Assembly (NCBI RefSeq): GCF_021130785.1
Contig: NC_060207.1
Location: forward strand, 105,337,001 to 105,401,000
Direction of reading: 5' to 3'
Length of the DNA stretch: 64,000 bases
From: Homalodisca vitripennis
Lineage: Eukaryota; Arthropoda; Insecta; Hemiptera; Cicadellidae
Shown: one piece after another, positions 46,615-60,173 of the stretch
Layout: every line of letters starts with the position of its first letter
Numbering within the stretch: the stretch's first letter is position 1
The notes under the pieces: model-generated
Databases searched by the model: none
What the model saw: only the letters and a program-made list of their open reading frames with translations
Told to the model about the DNA's origin: nothing
Translations under genes and position numbers: made by a program

Positions 46615-48897
46615 TATTTATTTAAATTTAAATAAATATATTAATAAGCAAACATATACCTGACTAATAATGCAAGATCAGATTAAGTTTTAATTTATTT
46701 CTTTATCAAATATTTAATGTAATGTTATTATTAGTCACTTAAATATAACTAATCACCTTTTGCGAGATCCTAAACAAGCGTCTGAGAAATTAAAATATCG
46801 TCTGTGTATATTATATTATATTATATCATATGCATTTAATCCAATACTTGTTTTACCTTTCTGGACCGAGATCCTTTTCTAAAGGTCTTGTGCTAAACGC
46901 TAAAGAGTAGTTTTCAAGAAATGTACACGGGAATATTGAAGTAATTAGTAATAATGAAGAGGGTTGCCATGGAGACCCTTGTTTACCCAACTCGTGTTAT
47001 TGAGGGAAATACTCAAGAACCACTGGGAACGCGCCAATGGCTGGTTACTTGTCAACACGATTATAATTAACTGCCATCGTCTAGACGACAAACTTGCTTT
47101 AGTTTATTATCCGTTAATCTTATAAATAAAAACGAACCACAAAGTTTATTACTAAGCGCTATTGTTGAGAACGGCTAGACCAATTCGGCTTCTTCTTTAT
47201 GTAAAATATTCGAGAAAGAAATGTACAAAAGAAGGATTATAAAATTACCTGGCATAAAATAATTGGTGTTTATTTTTCATAATCTAAACTTAACTGACAC
47301 AAAACAGCTGTTGATATTTTCAGCTAAAGTTCGACAAATTAGCATAAACTTTTTTTTACATTTAATTTACATATTTTTAGTAGTATTATAGAGACAGCAA
47401 ATAAAAAAATGTAATATCTAAAATTTATTGCAGATTGTACCAATCAAACACATGTAATGCATTAGAAATACTTTGTTTAAAGTTTGTTTATAAACACTAT
47501 TATAAAACCCACCTTAATAAACAGAGCTATTAATGTTTGCATGTAAGGTAATCAAAACGGGTTGGCTTCCGTGTCGTGATATAGCGTTTATACAGCAGCT
47601 GCTTAAAAGAATTGGAATAAACACTTAAATGCCTCAATGAGTTAATGTTTCTCAGAACTTCAGGTCAAAAAAGTTGCAAGACTGCTGTACCGCAAAAATT
47701 ATTATATATGATTCTTTTGAAATGCATGAATTTAGTAAGAATTTCCCGTTTTTACCGGGAGTAAACTTTTTTCGTTGTAGGCTTCTCAGTCCTGTATATT
47801 TAATTTTTTTGGTGATTTGTCTTTGAAAGTTATACTAACTATTTAAAAGTCTATTTCCTTATGCTTTCTTTTAACCATTTAAAATCACTAAATGACAATC
47901 TTCATATATTTAGATTACGAATGTATTCAATATTCATCGGGTAATCTAGATTACTACACGCAACACAAGTCCGACGGACGAAAAGGTATAGCAACCTTAT
48001 TTATTTAATACAACCACTTATGGAGTAAAACAATGTTTAAATCTTTAGGCGTCTATTGAAAATGCGTATGTGATAAACATACAGTTGTTACTATATTGGT
48101 TTTTATACATTCTTTTAAAATAATGCAATCAAAAAAATTGGTCATTGAATTTAAATTAATTTCCAATTACTTAATGCCAAATGAGATAATTTTAATAAAA
48201 TCTACCTACTTCTTCCAACTACGCAAGGACTATTTATGGTGTATATAAGTTATTGTTTTATTTTTAGAAAAGAAATGTTTAATGATAATATAGGGCCTTG
48301 AGAATCGCCTATGACAATACATAGAGAACTTTCTGTTCTTTTTAATTAACAATTTAAGTGTTAATATTGAAATGTATTATTAGAAATAAACGTCCAGAGG
48401 AAAGTGATATTCTACATCAAGACCGGAGGAGAATAACCCAGAAAGACAATTCAAATAACATCATACAAAGCACGCCTCCATGTTCCATGCGAACGTATCA
48501 TCGAGACGAGTCGTGCAGGAGACAGCGAGACCATTAAGCAATTGTAAATTAGTTTTATTTACAGAAAAAATTATTCTCCTTCGAAATTCACGGTATGAAC
48601 AAAAGGTATTTTTGTAATCCGTTATATTATATTATATAGTTTAATAATGAAAATTCCTAAGAGCAAAGGGACACTTGGTGATAGAGAAGTAGTTGATATC
48701 GACTCAAATTGTTATTGTAGCTTACTTAGTAAATGCAACAAGCTACAAATATGTAAAAGAAATAGGTAAATATTCAGAGAGAAGTTCATAGTGCGCTATG
48801 GCAGAGGCAGATGCCAACAGCCAGTTTAATCAGAACTAATTACGATACCTGAAATGCAGTGTCATCTTCTCAAACGTGTAGTAACTCAGTAAAATAA
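46615..48897. other. AT-rich unassigned DNA with one dispersed repeat scrap
   Basis: 47125-47200 is the repeat paired with 44135-44280. No gene is supported elsewhere. Confidence 0.5.
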
Positions 48898-49498
48898 GGC
48901 AAAATAAGGATGCAAAACCTCGGAATGAAAGATAATAAGCTAAAAATTTGCATACGTCTTTATTTTGATAGTATAAAACTTACCTCAAAAGTCTCATATA
49001 ATCACGTGTACGCGTCTTTAGATATTTTAAGGTCAAAGTTCATGAAAATCAGTTTTTTGAAAATATCTCGTTTCCCTTACGCTAAATGACTTTGAAGGTG
49101 GTAAGAGAAATTGTAGAACGAAAAATTCTCTTCAACCTTTTGTCTGAAGTAATTTTATGTACGCTCAACCCTTTTTGAGATACAGCGCAAAGAGTAGGGG
49201 ACCGCTTACCTGTATATACGATAATGCGAGGTCAGCCAGTAGAATACAATAAATAAATGAGTTATATTGTTAATTATTCACTTACTATTATTATTAGCTT
49301 AATACTATTATTACTGTTAGCATTATTATCATTATTATTACATTTTTTATTATTATCATTATTATTAATTTTTTTATTATTATATATTATTTAATATTCC
49401 ATATTTATAGATATTAATTATAAATTATATATTCTCTAAATAATACTTATTATATTTTTACCAAACATACAATATTAAAAGAAATATTTCAAATGAAT
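48898..49498 (+). repeat. Left terminal inverted repeat (~600 bp)
   Basis: Complementary to 50882-51483. It ends at the terminus with GGCAAAATAAGG. The inner ~250 bp are ATT-rich. No start codon or promoter is evident inside. Confidence 0.88.
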
Positions 49499-49569
49499 AC
49501 TTTTCTTCCATATTACTATATTACTATGAATATTATACCATATGAATATTATATCATCGATGGTTGATT

Positions 49570-50783
49570 TCTCTTGCATCGCGTTGTATGGGATAAAGAT
49601 GATACTATCTCTCATATTTTGAATAAATACGTCAAATATTTACAAAACACATTATGGGTTAAGTATCGTTGTTGTATTTGATGGTTACTCAGACTACACT
49701 AAGAGCATAAAGCAATGGAACAATTAAGAAGAACTGCCGGTGTTTCAAAATCTTACGAACTCCGCTTCGATTTTTTATCGAATTCATCTAATAAAAAATA
49801 TTTATAGACATGCTTATCAACAAATTAAAAACTGTTAATATCACTACAAAACAAGCCAGAGATGATGGTGATGTTATCATTGTAGAAACAGCTATTGCAG
49901 AGTCTGAACTTTAAAAAGAATACTTCTGTCATTGTAGAAGAAGATATTGATTTGCTAGTTATCTTGATAGGACGTGCTCAATCACATCAACAAGAAATTA
50001 TAAAAAAAAATGGGTAAGAGTAATGTGGAGACAAAACTGTATTTATCGAAAATTTTTGATAAATACCCTCATTCTAAGAAAACACATATTATTTTTACAC
50101 GCGTTTAGTGGATGTGATACGACTTCTGCGCTTTATAAAAAAGGTAAAATATCGTTTATTAAAATGTTCGAAAAACATCACGATTTAAATCAATCAGCTG
50201 AACTATTTAAACAAAAAAACTGCTCTGTACAAGAATTATTTGAAAATGGAGTATTTTCCTTAGCAACGTATAATGCTCCGAAATCAGAAGACGATATAGA
50301 CTCTTTTCGATTACACCCAGTTCATCAAATCAAACAAGACGCAACAAACCAGTGCAGTTATCAAGTCTTCCACCTTCATGTACAGCAGCTCGTCAGCATA
50401 TCCTTCGTGTCAATTATCAGACCCAAATTTGGTTGGGAAATGATTTAGAACCCCAGGAATTCGGCTGGGTACTACAAAATGGAACCAATAATAACATTAT
50501 TACCACCAGCACCAGAAGAACTGCCTGAATACAATATTTTGCAATTGCAAGAAAGGTTTTGGTACTAATTGCGGATGCAGGAAAATCAGGATTGCGATGC
50601 ACTTTAATTTGTAGGCAGTGTAATGGACAATCATGCCTCAACGCTTCATCAACTTCAGATGGTTTCAATGAAGGAAGTGAATATGCACCTGATATTCTTG
50701 AATCTTTCTATTCTGATACTTTCGTAAACGAGAATGATGATAATGAATCCGATATTGAACAGCCAGAGGAAGAAGAAAATTAA
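49570..50783 (+). pseudogene. Transposon-borne PIN/FEN-like nuclease with C-terminal cysteine cluster, decayed
   Basis: Plus-strand coding remnants in shifting frames follow a constant order. 'VVFDGYSD' (49671-49694) and 'KAMEQLRRT' resemble the FEN-type 'FDG...K' start. 'KQARDDGDVIIVETAI' (about 49842-49895) and 'EEDIDLLVIL' (about 49938-49968) look like the acidic active-site blocks (the DAD and EDTD-type motifs). 'FLHAFSGCDTTSALYKKGK' (50094-50147) follows. The C-terminus has CGCRK (about 50563-50577) and 'GLRCTLICRQCNGQSCLN' (50590-50643), a cysteine cluster, then an acidic tail ending at 50783. I know this layout as an abundant, mostly uncharacterised arthropod and cnidarian repeat protein. 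The substrate is unknown and the nuclease reading is an inference. Several frameshifts make it non-functional; the 5' part of the usual long protein is missing. Confidence 0.65.
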
Positions 50784-50881
50784 AACAAAAATATTTAATC
50801 ATTAATAATAAAAACAAAATATTTTATATTTGTAATTTTAATAAATTGATTATTGGATCAATAAATAAATAGATAATTAAA

Positions 50882-51483
50882 ATTCATTTGAAATATTTCT
50901 TTTAATATTGTGTATGTTTGGTAAAAATAAAATAAGTATTATTTAGAGAATATATAATTTATAATTAATATCTATAAATATGGAATATTAAATAATAAAT
51001 AATAATAAAAATTTAATAATAATGATAATAATAAAAATGTACTAATAATGATAATAATGCTAACAATAATAATAGTATTAAGTAACAATAATAATAGTAA
51101 GTGAATAATTAACAATATAAACTCATTTATTTATTGTATTCTACTGGCTGACCTCGCATTATCGTATATACAGGTAAGGGTCCCCTACTCTTTGCGCTGT
51201 ATCTCAAAAAGGGTTGAGCGTACATAAAAATTACTTCAGACAAAAGTTGAAGAGAATTTTTCGTTCTGACAATTTCTCTTACCACCTTCAAAGTCATTTA
51301 GCGTAAGGGAAACGAGATATTTTCAAAAAACTGATTTTCATGAACTTTGACCTTAAATATCTAAAGACGCGTACACGTGATTATATGAGACTTTTGAGGT
51401 AAGTTTTATACCATCAAAATAAAGACGTATGGCAAATTTTTAGCTTATTATCTTTCATTCCGAGGTTGCATCCTTATTTTACC
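50882..51483 (-). repeat. Right terminal inverted repeat (~600 bp)
   Basis: Complementary to 48898-49498, ending in 'ccttattttacc' at 51483. Confidence 0.88.
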
Positions 51484-54479
51484 GGACTATAGTATAGCTT
51501 CCTTGATATCCTGATATATCTGGAATGTCCAAAGGTTAATTAGAAAGTAGCGCTGAATAGGAGAGCAGTTGTCTGAGCTATAACGTAGTCAATCTTGCTT
51601 TTAGTATTATTTATTTAATTATTCAACTATTATTTTATTCTCAGGAGAATTCCTTTCAACAAATAATTTCCAATCGGCTTTAAAAATATTTTTCTTTCTG
51701 AGGAATAAGTGATTGTATAGTAATGTCGTTTTATAGTAGTTTGATTAGTTTCTTTTATTCTATTATTTATTATCGTATAAAAAGTGACGCGCAAGAAATC
51801 ATACTTGTATATTTCTCGGTAATGAGCTGAATCCTTTAAAATATTTGTGTAATCCTTAATGTATAGAAGAGTAAATTTTTAAAGAAACTTCTTGACAAAG
51901 GCCAGTCTAAATACAGCGTACATCATTAAAAATATAAGCTTGGTTTCCTTTTTTTTAATTTCCTAGTTTTTGGTAAAGTGAACTACAACAATATCTATAA
52001 TGTTGTAAAAATATTAAGTAATATATGACATACGTAATTAATATAATCTTATTTGTATTTTTCTACAAACTTACTCTTTGGTATAGAGGAAACAATGTAT
52101 TTTATTGAAGGCCTCTTCCAATCAGTTTGCTGATAATACGAGTATACTAGAAGAGGAGGTAAGTATAAACAGAAATACTAAACGAAGGCCTAATATAAGT
52201 ATGAAATCATTACTTGTAGTTTTGATTGCCTAAGTACGACAATGCACATTGTATTATATGTAGAGGTAAAAATGGAAATACAGGCCTTCAAAGTTTCGAG
52301 AAATAATTGGAAATCAGTAAAGATGAACTCTATATCCGAGTACAGAAGATATAATTTAAATTTAATGTCATATTTTAGCCTAAGACAGTATGATTGCTTG
52401 GGAATTGTAAAATAATTAGTGTCTTTTTTTATTACGAGGCGGAAGAACAGATGCCTTATCTGGTACGGCGAGCACAGACTACAAAGAGAAAAGCAATGCG
52501 GCCAAAAAAGCACTCAATCAACAAAAATGTGCTCTGTAGAATAGGTTGTTTAACTTCTGTAAAATACTTCTGCTTTGTTTATTTGCCGATTTAGAAACCT
52601 ACAACATTGTTAGAGTTAGAGGCTCAGGTTCATTTATTCTATTGAGTACGTTATAGCGGACAATAGAAAGTAAAATTACTCAAAACTTTTTTTTGCGAAT
52701 TTGTGAATATGGTCAGCTGTAACAATATTTTATATTTGAATCATTAGTGTGAAAGACATTTTTTGGTGGTTACATACAAATTATTGATATATAAATGACT
52801 TTTTCATTATCAATTACACATTTTCGACCCTTGACACTATTGTAGCCTTTGTGTTGGATATAGCCTCAGTAAACAATTTGGCGATAACCATTGATTACGA
52901 AATAAAATTTAGTTTCCTAGGATTTAGACACAGTGTGAAAAATCTTAAAGTATAACGTTATCAATTGAATGAAGTAACAAACCGGAATAACAGATTAAAA
53001 ATAAGTTTAATATAAAACTAATGCTGCGCTTGAGCCATTTAAGTTTTTTTGATAAGAGATATTTAAAACCTGACTAAAACCTTTATTGGAATTATTTTTC
53101 TCAAATTAGATAATAATTAGTGAAGTTTTTAATTAAAGATCAATATGTTAGTGGCCTAAAAGGGAGATGGCAACTTACCAGTGTTTTAAGCGGCGTTATA
53201 TTCGATTTTTTCGTAATTAAGATAGAAATAAGTCAAACTAATACTAGTATCAAGTCCTAGGTTGGGAAGTATTTCTGGAACATTCAAACGACACCAATGA
53301 CCAAGTCAATCACAGAATGAAATGGAGATTATTAAAAAATTGTTTTAAGTACATTGAATTCGCAAATACTTGCTAACCACATGGTTGGTATTGAATTATT
53401 AATTTTAGTAGCAACTTTGTAATCTAATCTTTGTCAAATAAAAACGGCTATAGGTAAAAATGTGAAATTTTTACAGTATGTATACGAGTTACAGCTTCAG
53501 GGCGTGTCAATTTTGTTGTTTGTACGCAAATAATTTTGTCAAAATATTGAAAACGAGTAAACATATATAGCAATTAAAAAAACTTTCTCCTGGTATATAA
53601 CAAATGTTCATAAAATTGGAATACTTCCTTTAACTTCATAGTTAATCCAAATGATACACCACCATCTATATAAATTACTTATACATGCGTTTTAAAGAGA
53701 GCTTAGACTTTTAAATTGTAAAAAGAAAATTATTTTCAATACTAATATTTTATTTTAACAGAATATCTTTTTTAATTTAACGCAAAAGAATACATTTTTA
53801 TGCCAAAAATTAATAATACGCGTAATACAAATCAATTATAAGTGTACTGTGTATTGTAGTGGCGAATACATATTAAAAATAATGCATATTTGAAGGATCC
53901 ATTATTATTTGAGGTATTCTACAAAATAATTAAATCTTTGTAGAATGTAGGCCTGAATGAATCACATTGTAAAGTATACGGATCATGGAATTAAAGGTAA
54001 ATAAACCGAACAGGGGCACTTTCCTTGTTTTGAATTGATTATTGTTGATGAAAATTCCTATATTATTCTTCACGATATAAGCTGAATACTCGTAGAGCAT
54101 TTTTAGTTTCAGGATAATATAGTTTTTGGATTAATTACAATTATTTGAGTGTTTGATAGATTATTTGAAGTAAAATAACTACTGTCTTCCAATCATCTTG
54201 TTAGTTTCATTGTGATTGTCATAGTCGCTAATTACTACGACTTAAATTATATTGGCAGTAACATTTACGTTGAATTCATTCAAGAATATTTATTTAATAA
54301 GAATACAGATCATAATAGCTATGTATTTAGTAGATATAATTGAAGTCGTGATTACAATATGTGGATAGAAATAAATCCAGGTAAGCACTGAGTAACAGCA
54401 TAATAGGAAAACATAACGTGTTTCTTACCTGGGGATCGGGTTTTTCGATATGCTTCAGTAACCTCCTAACGCTATGAAC
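51484..54479. other. AT-rich unassigned DNA
   Basis: No gene, RNA or structured repeat recognised in about 3 kb. Confidence 0.55.
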
Positions 54480-55235
54480 TCTGTATATGTACTTTGTGTG
54501 ATATTATGGGACACATTTCCGTGCAGTTAAAAACGGTGGGGGGGGGGTGAAGTCGCTATTTACGTTAAGGATGGCATTGCTTTCAGGCGTTTCATCCTAT
54601 ATGAAGTAGACTATGCTATTGATTATGTCCCAGGGGAGAGCGTCACGGTGTCTCCATCGTATACAACACCCAAATACTAAATACACCTGTATCAAATCCT
54701 TGTTATGTTCATTATTTACCGTGATAGCTGCGGAAGTGGATACAGTAATATACTGTAATATTTGTCTGGCAGACACGAACATTGATCTGATGTTACACAC
54801 TAGCAATGATATCAAATACCTCCGACCATTGATGAAACAGTCGAACACAGTCCTGTGAACCTGGGAACCCACAAAAGCCACTGCAACCTCGGCCACGCTA
54901 ATAGATCACATAATTACAGACAATCGATGAGGTTGGAGAGTTGTGGCACCATTGACGCTTCTAGTATTACAGACCACTGAGGAGTAAAAATAACCGATGA
55001 TAAGCTTGTATATTGCACCATGTAAGGTAAAGAAAGAAGTAACCAAGTTCATAAGATATAGAGACTACGCCCAGCTTTATGGCAATAAGTTTTTAACTGA
55101 TGTGGCAAATGTTGATTGGGACAGTTGCAAATTTATGCAAGGAGTGCAAAATATAGAACGATATATATCTTCTAGCATAGCAAATATTTATGACGAAAAC
55201 GTTCCCATAGTTTGTAAACGAGTAACGTCCAATTA
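54480..55235 (+). pseudogene. LINE ORF2 endonuclease and linker remnant
   Basis: Plus strand, several frames: 'EVAIYVKDGIAFRRF' (the GG-VA-YVK block, 54550-54594), 'ESVTVSPSYTTPKY' (54637-54678), 'ADTNIDLMLHT' (the GD-N-D motif, about 54769-54801), 'TSATLIDHIITDN' (the S-T-IDHI-T block, about 54887-54925), then 'YAQLYGNKFLTDVANVDWDS' and 'DENVPIVCKRVTS' (55066-55235), the linker block ahead of RT. Breaks include a 10-nt G-run at 54538-54547, directly before the VAIYVK block, and multiple stops. This is a different family from the 8-14 kb LINE. Confidence 0.75.
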
Positions 55236-56160
55236 AAGAAATTAATAAATTTTAAAAAGTTCAAAATAAACTTAAGAGACCCTACTGGCATACCCGAACT
55301 AAGAATCACCGGAATGTGTTTAAGTGTGCAAGAAATAGACTGAAAAATTATTAAAACAGCTAAAAAGAAACCTCCTTACTGAACAGTTAACTGGTTGTGA
55401 AGGGTCTAAAGAGTTTTGGAATTCGAAAAAGATTTTTGATAATTCCAAAAGATATTTTGGAAAAAGATAAACTTGACCAAGACTTTGATATGAATTGAGT
55501 GAGTAAGTTCTATGCTAACATGGGTTCGTACTACGACGCAAATGAGAATACAATAAACTTTTATGCAAAAAATGGGCTTGAAAGTATAAAAGGTAATTAT
55601 GTCAAAAACCGTTGGAAGTGACGGAATATCAATAAATATAATTAAAAGCGTTAGTCTTTACGCCATGGGAGCATAAACACATTTAGTAAATGAGACTTTA
55701 CAAACTGGCAAATTTCCAGGGTCATAGAAAATAAGCATTGTCCATCCACTTCCAAAACTCCAGAAGCCAACCAACATGGAATAACAGATTTATCTCTGTT
55801 TTGCCTGCCATCTCGAACATCCTTTAAAAGATTGCTGTACTTCAAAGGACATAGTATATGGAGAAAGAACGTGTACATCTAAGGCTACAATAAGGGTTCA
55901 AAAGGAACCACAGCACCTATACAGCTTTTTTAAATATGTTTAGCGACCTGTTTCAGGCAAGGGATAAGGGCAGGTGGCTTATCATTCTTGATTACTCTGG
56001 CTCTTGACTCTTTGACTCTTCCTAGATAAACGATGGCCCTTATCTTATTTGATTGGTACAACAGAATGGAATACATGTGGCCATGAAGTTAGTTCATGAT
56101 CTTAGTAATGCCTACACTCTAGAAAAGAATATTCGATAGAACTGCTGTTGGAGTCTAGAA
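55236..56160 (+). pseudogene. LINE ORF2 reverse transcriptase remnant, truncated
   Basis: Continues the endonuclease at 54480-55235. RT landmarks in order: 'GSDGISINIIKSV' (about 55616-55655), 'VNETLQTGKFPGS' (about 55686-55725), 'IVHPLPKLQKPTN' (about 55738-55776), 'FKRNHSTYTAFLNMF' (the 'GFR..HST..AL' block, about 55898-55942) and 'GRWLIILDYSG' (motif A region with Asp, about 55969-56001). The downstream YADD part is not recognisable, so the copy is 3'-decayed or truncated. Numerous frameshifts and stops are present. Confidence 0.75.
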
Positions 56161-57450
56161 GCGTTTGTCGTAGTGAAGCCGGGAGGAAAGGGGTGTTGCA
56201 AACATCCCACATTTATCCCAGTTACTGCCTCCAGCCCCAGTCACTGTTGAGGGCATCCACAAAGTCCTATTAGAGTTGTCGAAAAACGCATCCAGTCAAG
56301 ATTGTGTTTAATTAAACAAAATTACTTTTAGTATTGCTTTATTACAGACAAAGTTAGTATTATAGTATTTCTGTCTTTCACATAACCGCAAGTAAGCCTG
56401 ATCTATTTGTCACTAAATAGATCTTTTTCCATAGCCTCTTTATTGAACTAGCTAATTCAATAGCTTGTTAAATTCTTCCAACATTGAAAGCAGGCTTTTA
56501 AGAACATAAAAATGTGCTCTAGAAGTATGTTATGTTGAGTATGTGCAAAGTCTGTTTGTTACCTCACTCAAATAACGTTTAATAAAGTTCAACTGATATT
56601 TTTTTATTATAACGAAACTATAACATAATGTATTTAAAATATTTTTCTTTAATCGTGTTTTTAATTAAATACGAATTATGTCAATGGTTTTGGAGTACCT
56701 TAGATAAAAATAAAAGTTGAATACGCTAGCAGTTGCGCTTTGAGTTACGAACTAGTGCCAACTCGGTGCGAGATGCTGAGTGTTGTTATTAGCTAAGTAC
56801 TTTTCCACTTCCTACTCTAGGTTACACCGTTCAACATTGATATTTTACCACTTTGGATCAGATTGTTTTTATTCACTGTTTTATAATGTTGTTTACATTA
56901 TTTCGTACATTTATTAAGAATATTAACGTAATTTACTTCTTTGTTCTAGTTTATTCATATTATTCTTCATGCAAATTTACGAAATTACATTCCTTCTTTG
57001 AGATTTGTTCTTAATTTATGCGAATATGCGTTTTTCTTTGCCGGTTTCAGTAATACTAATAACACATTTTATTTTATGTTTATATTCAGCCTATTAAAAC
57101 CCACCACGGTTACTAGTAAAGGTAAGAGCTCGTTGTTAAAGCCAGTTTGATTTAGTGTACCACTTAATGTCTCTCCAAGCTTCATAGCTAGTTATAAAAT
57201 AGGAAGGTAGCAATAATAGTAAATAACTCAAACTCTGGTTCGGACAGATGCTCTAGAAACCAATATAAGGTCGCCAAACCTTATAGCCCAGTCCAGGTGA
57301 CTAAGTTTTAGGGACTACTTGACAATTTTTAAGGACAAAATTAAGAACTTGTACTTGTCTAAACCCAATTCAGTACAAAAGTAACAAATTAATGTAATAT
57401 CCATTTAACATTAAGGATCCAACAGAGCCTTACTCACATCATGTCGTAAT
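56161..57450. other. AT-rich unassigned DNA
   Basis: No gene or structured repeat seen. Confidence 0.5.
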
Positions 57451-57451
57451 C

Positions 57452-57765
57452 TCTCCGTCTATCTTTCTGTCAATCTGTCTGTGTGATAACTATCGATAGA
57501 AAGATCAAAGAAACTTGAAACTTCATAGATCTGTTCCTGGTGATCCAAGGTAATTCGCTATTGATTTTATAATAAAACTTTTAAAGAACATCCCTCCGTC
57601 TGTCTCCTTCTGCTCCTCTGTGCGATTATACTTGATATTATGTCATAGAGACTTCGAACGTCGTACATAGGTTCTTCTTGGTTCAAGAAAGAAAGCCATT
57701 GATTTTTGAGTCAAAAGTTTACAGAGCAATCAATATGGCTGTCTGTGTGATAAAGCATTCGTTCT
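57452..57765 (+). repeat. Degenerate ~145-bp tandem repeat, two to three units
   Basis: Unit 1 (about 57452-57569): 'tccgtctatctttctgtc', 'ctgtgtgataact', 'agaaacttgaaacttcatag', 'ttgattttat'. Unit 2 (about 57596-57706): 'tccgtctgtctccttctg', 'tgtgcgattata', 'agagacttcgaacgtcgtac', 'ttgatttttg'. A partial third begins 'ggctgtctgtgtgataa' near 57734. The same kind of block is common in arthropod dispersed repeats. Confidence 0.6.
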
Positions 57766-57808
57766 ATGTATACGTTCTTTTGGTGTCTTCGTTTTTTGAT
57801 CCGTTGTA

Positions 57809-57833
57809 TTTTTTTTTTTTTTTTTTTTTTTTT
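57809..57833. repeat. Poly(T) tract, ~25 nt
   Basis: A T-run that, read on the minus strand, is a poly(A) stretch. It could mark the 3' end of a minus-strand retroposed sequence lying at 57834 and beyond, but no coding remnant is visible there. Confidence 0.7.
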
Positions 57834-59918
57834 AAGTACCGATATCAAAATATTATTTGACTGAACCTTGATGTTTAATTACAGCATGTTAAATAACTCT
57901 ATATTGTTCAGAAATCTAATGTATATTTACTTAATTTAAAATTAAAATTAAAAACAATATTTTTTGAATCGTAACAAATTAGGTTTATGAATTAGTTAGT
58001 TATTATTTAGTACTATCAGTGCAGAACAGAGCATCAATATACATTCTTAGAAGAAGGATTGCACAGTTAAAGACTGTTTTAGAACATAATTTATTATTGT
58101 TAATTACTATAATATAATAAAGGTGTATTATTATTAGTAAGTGTATCACCTTTCAGTCAATAACAATTATTTAGAGCCATACGTATAATATAAAAAAGTA
58201 AAACGTGTGACGTATGGCAGGTTCTCTAAAAAGTATTTCAAAACAATTAACTACTGTTCGGCAACATAACTCTCAAACTTCATTTTTAAATCTTGTGATC
58301 TAAAATGGTTAGATGATAAGAAGTCTAATATTTAATTATAATTGAATAATTAAATATTTAACTGTATAAAATTATATATTCATGATAGTACAAAATATAT
58401 GGAACTTTGATAGCTAAACACAAAATGTTTCAACTTCATGTTCAGCATGAATTTATTTGTTTTCTCTATTTGCCTTAATTTCTAGCAAACATATTATAAT
58501 ATAAACGTTGTGTTTTATTTGTATTAATTTTTTTTACGTTTAGAAATAAATGTTTTAGTTTGAAGAAACAAAAATGCCCTACTCGTACATATTCAATATT
58601 GGAAACAGTTCTCGATTTGTTTCATATCAATAAACCTACAACGTGTGGCAATGGACGTTACTAAAAACAAATTACAACCGAACATTGCTTAGAGTCCAGA
58701 CAGAATAACCTGAACCTAGCCGTTGTGACTGCACGGAAGTTAAGAGCACAAACACACGCCACAACAACAAAGGCGAAAAAGGGACTTCGCGCTTTGCACT
58801 CCGTGTCCGATAACCATGTGGGCTGTAGAAAATATTAATGAGGTTAAGCTACTTGGGTCCTAGTACTCGGTGGTGGTAGTACAATATAGGATTATGTTGT
58901 GTATATTGTACCCACAGCTAGATTTATTTTGTTTATTACCCACATTTTGAAAGTTAATCTACTCCGTCAACCCCCGCCCTCCTACCAACAATCCTATTTA
59001 GGTTATGGTCTTGATTATAATCCCTCTGATGTAGACACTGCTATAATTCCAATCAAAAGTCATATACCAGCCTGTATATCGCTGATGTTATTCCGTTGGT
59101 TTTAACTGTATCCTTTTAAACTCTGGCATTAACCAGTCCTTTGTAAGCTGAGCCACTTCTGGAGATTATACAAATATTTTTGTTAGGAGTTTCCTTCGTT
59201 TAGTGCAAAATTTAAATTAAACCAAATAAATTGATCTAGAGATATTCAGCGAATAATTTGGGTATATGAATTCGATAGAGGTCTATGTACAAAATCAAGC
59301 AAGACGTTCTCCTATGTAGTATTTATAACATACAACAATTAAGTTAATAGCTTAATTCATTCATTATATAGCTAAGGAGACGTACTAAGGACATACACTA
59401 ATGATAACTAAGAACAATATTTAAAATTCTCTCTTGTTGCTCAGTTCTTCTTGAGATATCAGTCTGGGTTATATAGGCTTTTATAACGCACAGTCAAATC
59501 TTAACGAGGTATCGTCTATGAAATTTTTTTTAATCTACATAACGCAGATGAAACAATTATGAATATTAATTTATATGTAGGATTTAAAAATACGAAATAA
59601 AAAATACTGATTATATGTTAGTAGATAATATAATACGAATATTATCTAAAATAATAATATAACATCAAACATGTTTAGAATTTCAATATGAAAGACAATT
59701 AGTACATAATGAACCTCAAACTGGAAATATGTATTTTCAATTGAAATCTGAAAATATTTGAAATGTTTATGATTTTATTTAGAACCAATTTACAAAAATT
59801 ATTATTCCTGAACAAATTGGATTGACTTTATTGATTTTAATTTAATATACTTATTTTTATTTATGCTACTATATTAACTTTAGAAATACCTACAACTCAT
59901 CCAGAAAGAGTTGAATAG
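57834..59918. other. AT-rich unassigned DNA
   Basis: No gene supported. A slightly GC-richer patch at about 58640-58880 has no motif that I recognise. Confidence 0.5.
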
Positions 59919-60173
59919 TATCCAATGTATTTAAGAAATGTGATTTTCAGAAATTTCTATTACCATTTTTTCTTAAAAGTCATAAAAACATTAAAAAAAT
60001 ATATATTTTGTAATATTTTGGAAAATTGTATATTACAAAACGATATAATACTTATTACTATACTTATATTTATTCAGAAATAGAAATACAATACAAAAAT
60101 ACAATACAATTTATATATATATATATAAAATTGTATTTCTAAAATTTCTGAAAATCACATTTCTTAAATACAT

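Larger units (their letters stand above)
48898..51483 (+). mobile_element. DNA-transposon-like element with ~600-bp terminal inverted repeats
   Basis: The left arm (48898-49498) and right arm (50882-51483) are complementary along their entire length, from the terminal GGYAAAATAAGGATGCA to the inner 'gaaatatttcaaatgaat'. Differences are few and mostly 1-nt indels. The arms include 'cacgtgtacgcgtctttaga', 'gggaaacgagatattttc' (reversed on one side) and an (ATT)-rich inner part. They flank about 1.4 kb holding a decayed, plus-strand coding region (49570-50783). I cannot see a clear target-site duplication. The left border has a local duplication (AAAATAAGG twice), which blurs the end. Confidence 0.85.

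Noticed and set aside
49251..49440. (ATT)n tracts as independent microsatellites
   Set aside because: They are mirrored at 50940-51120 and are simply the inner part of the terminal inverted repeats.
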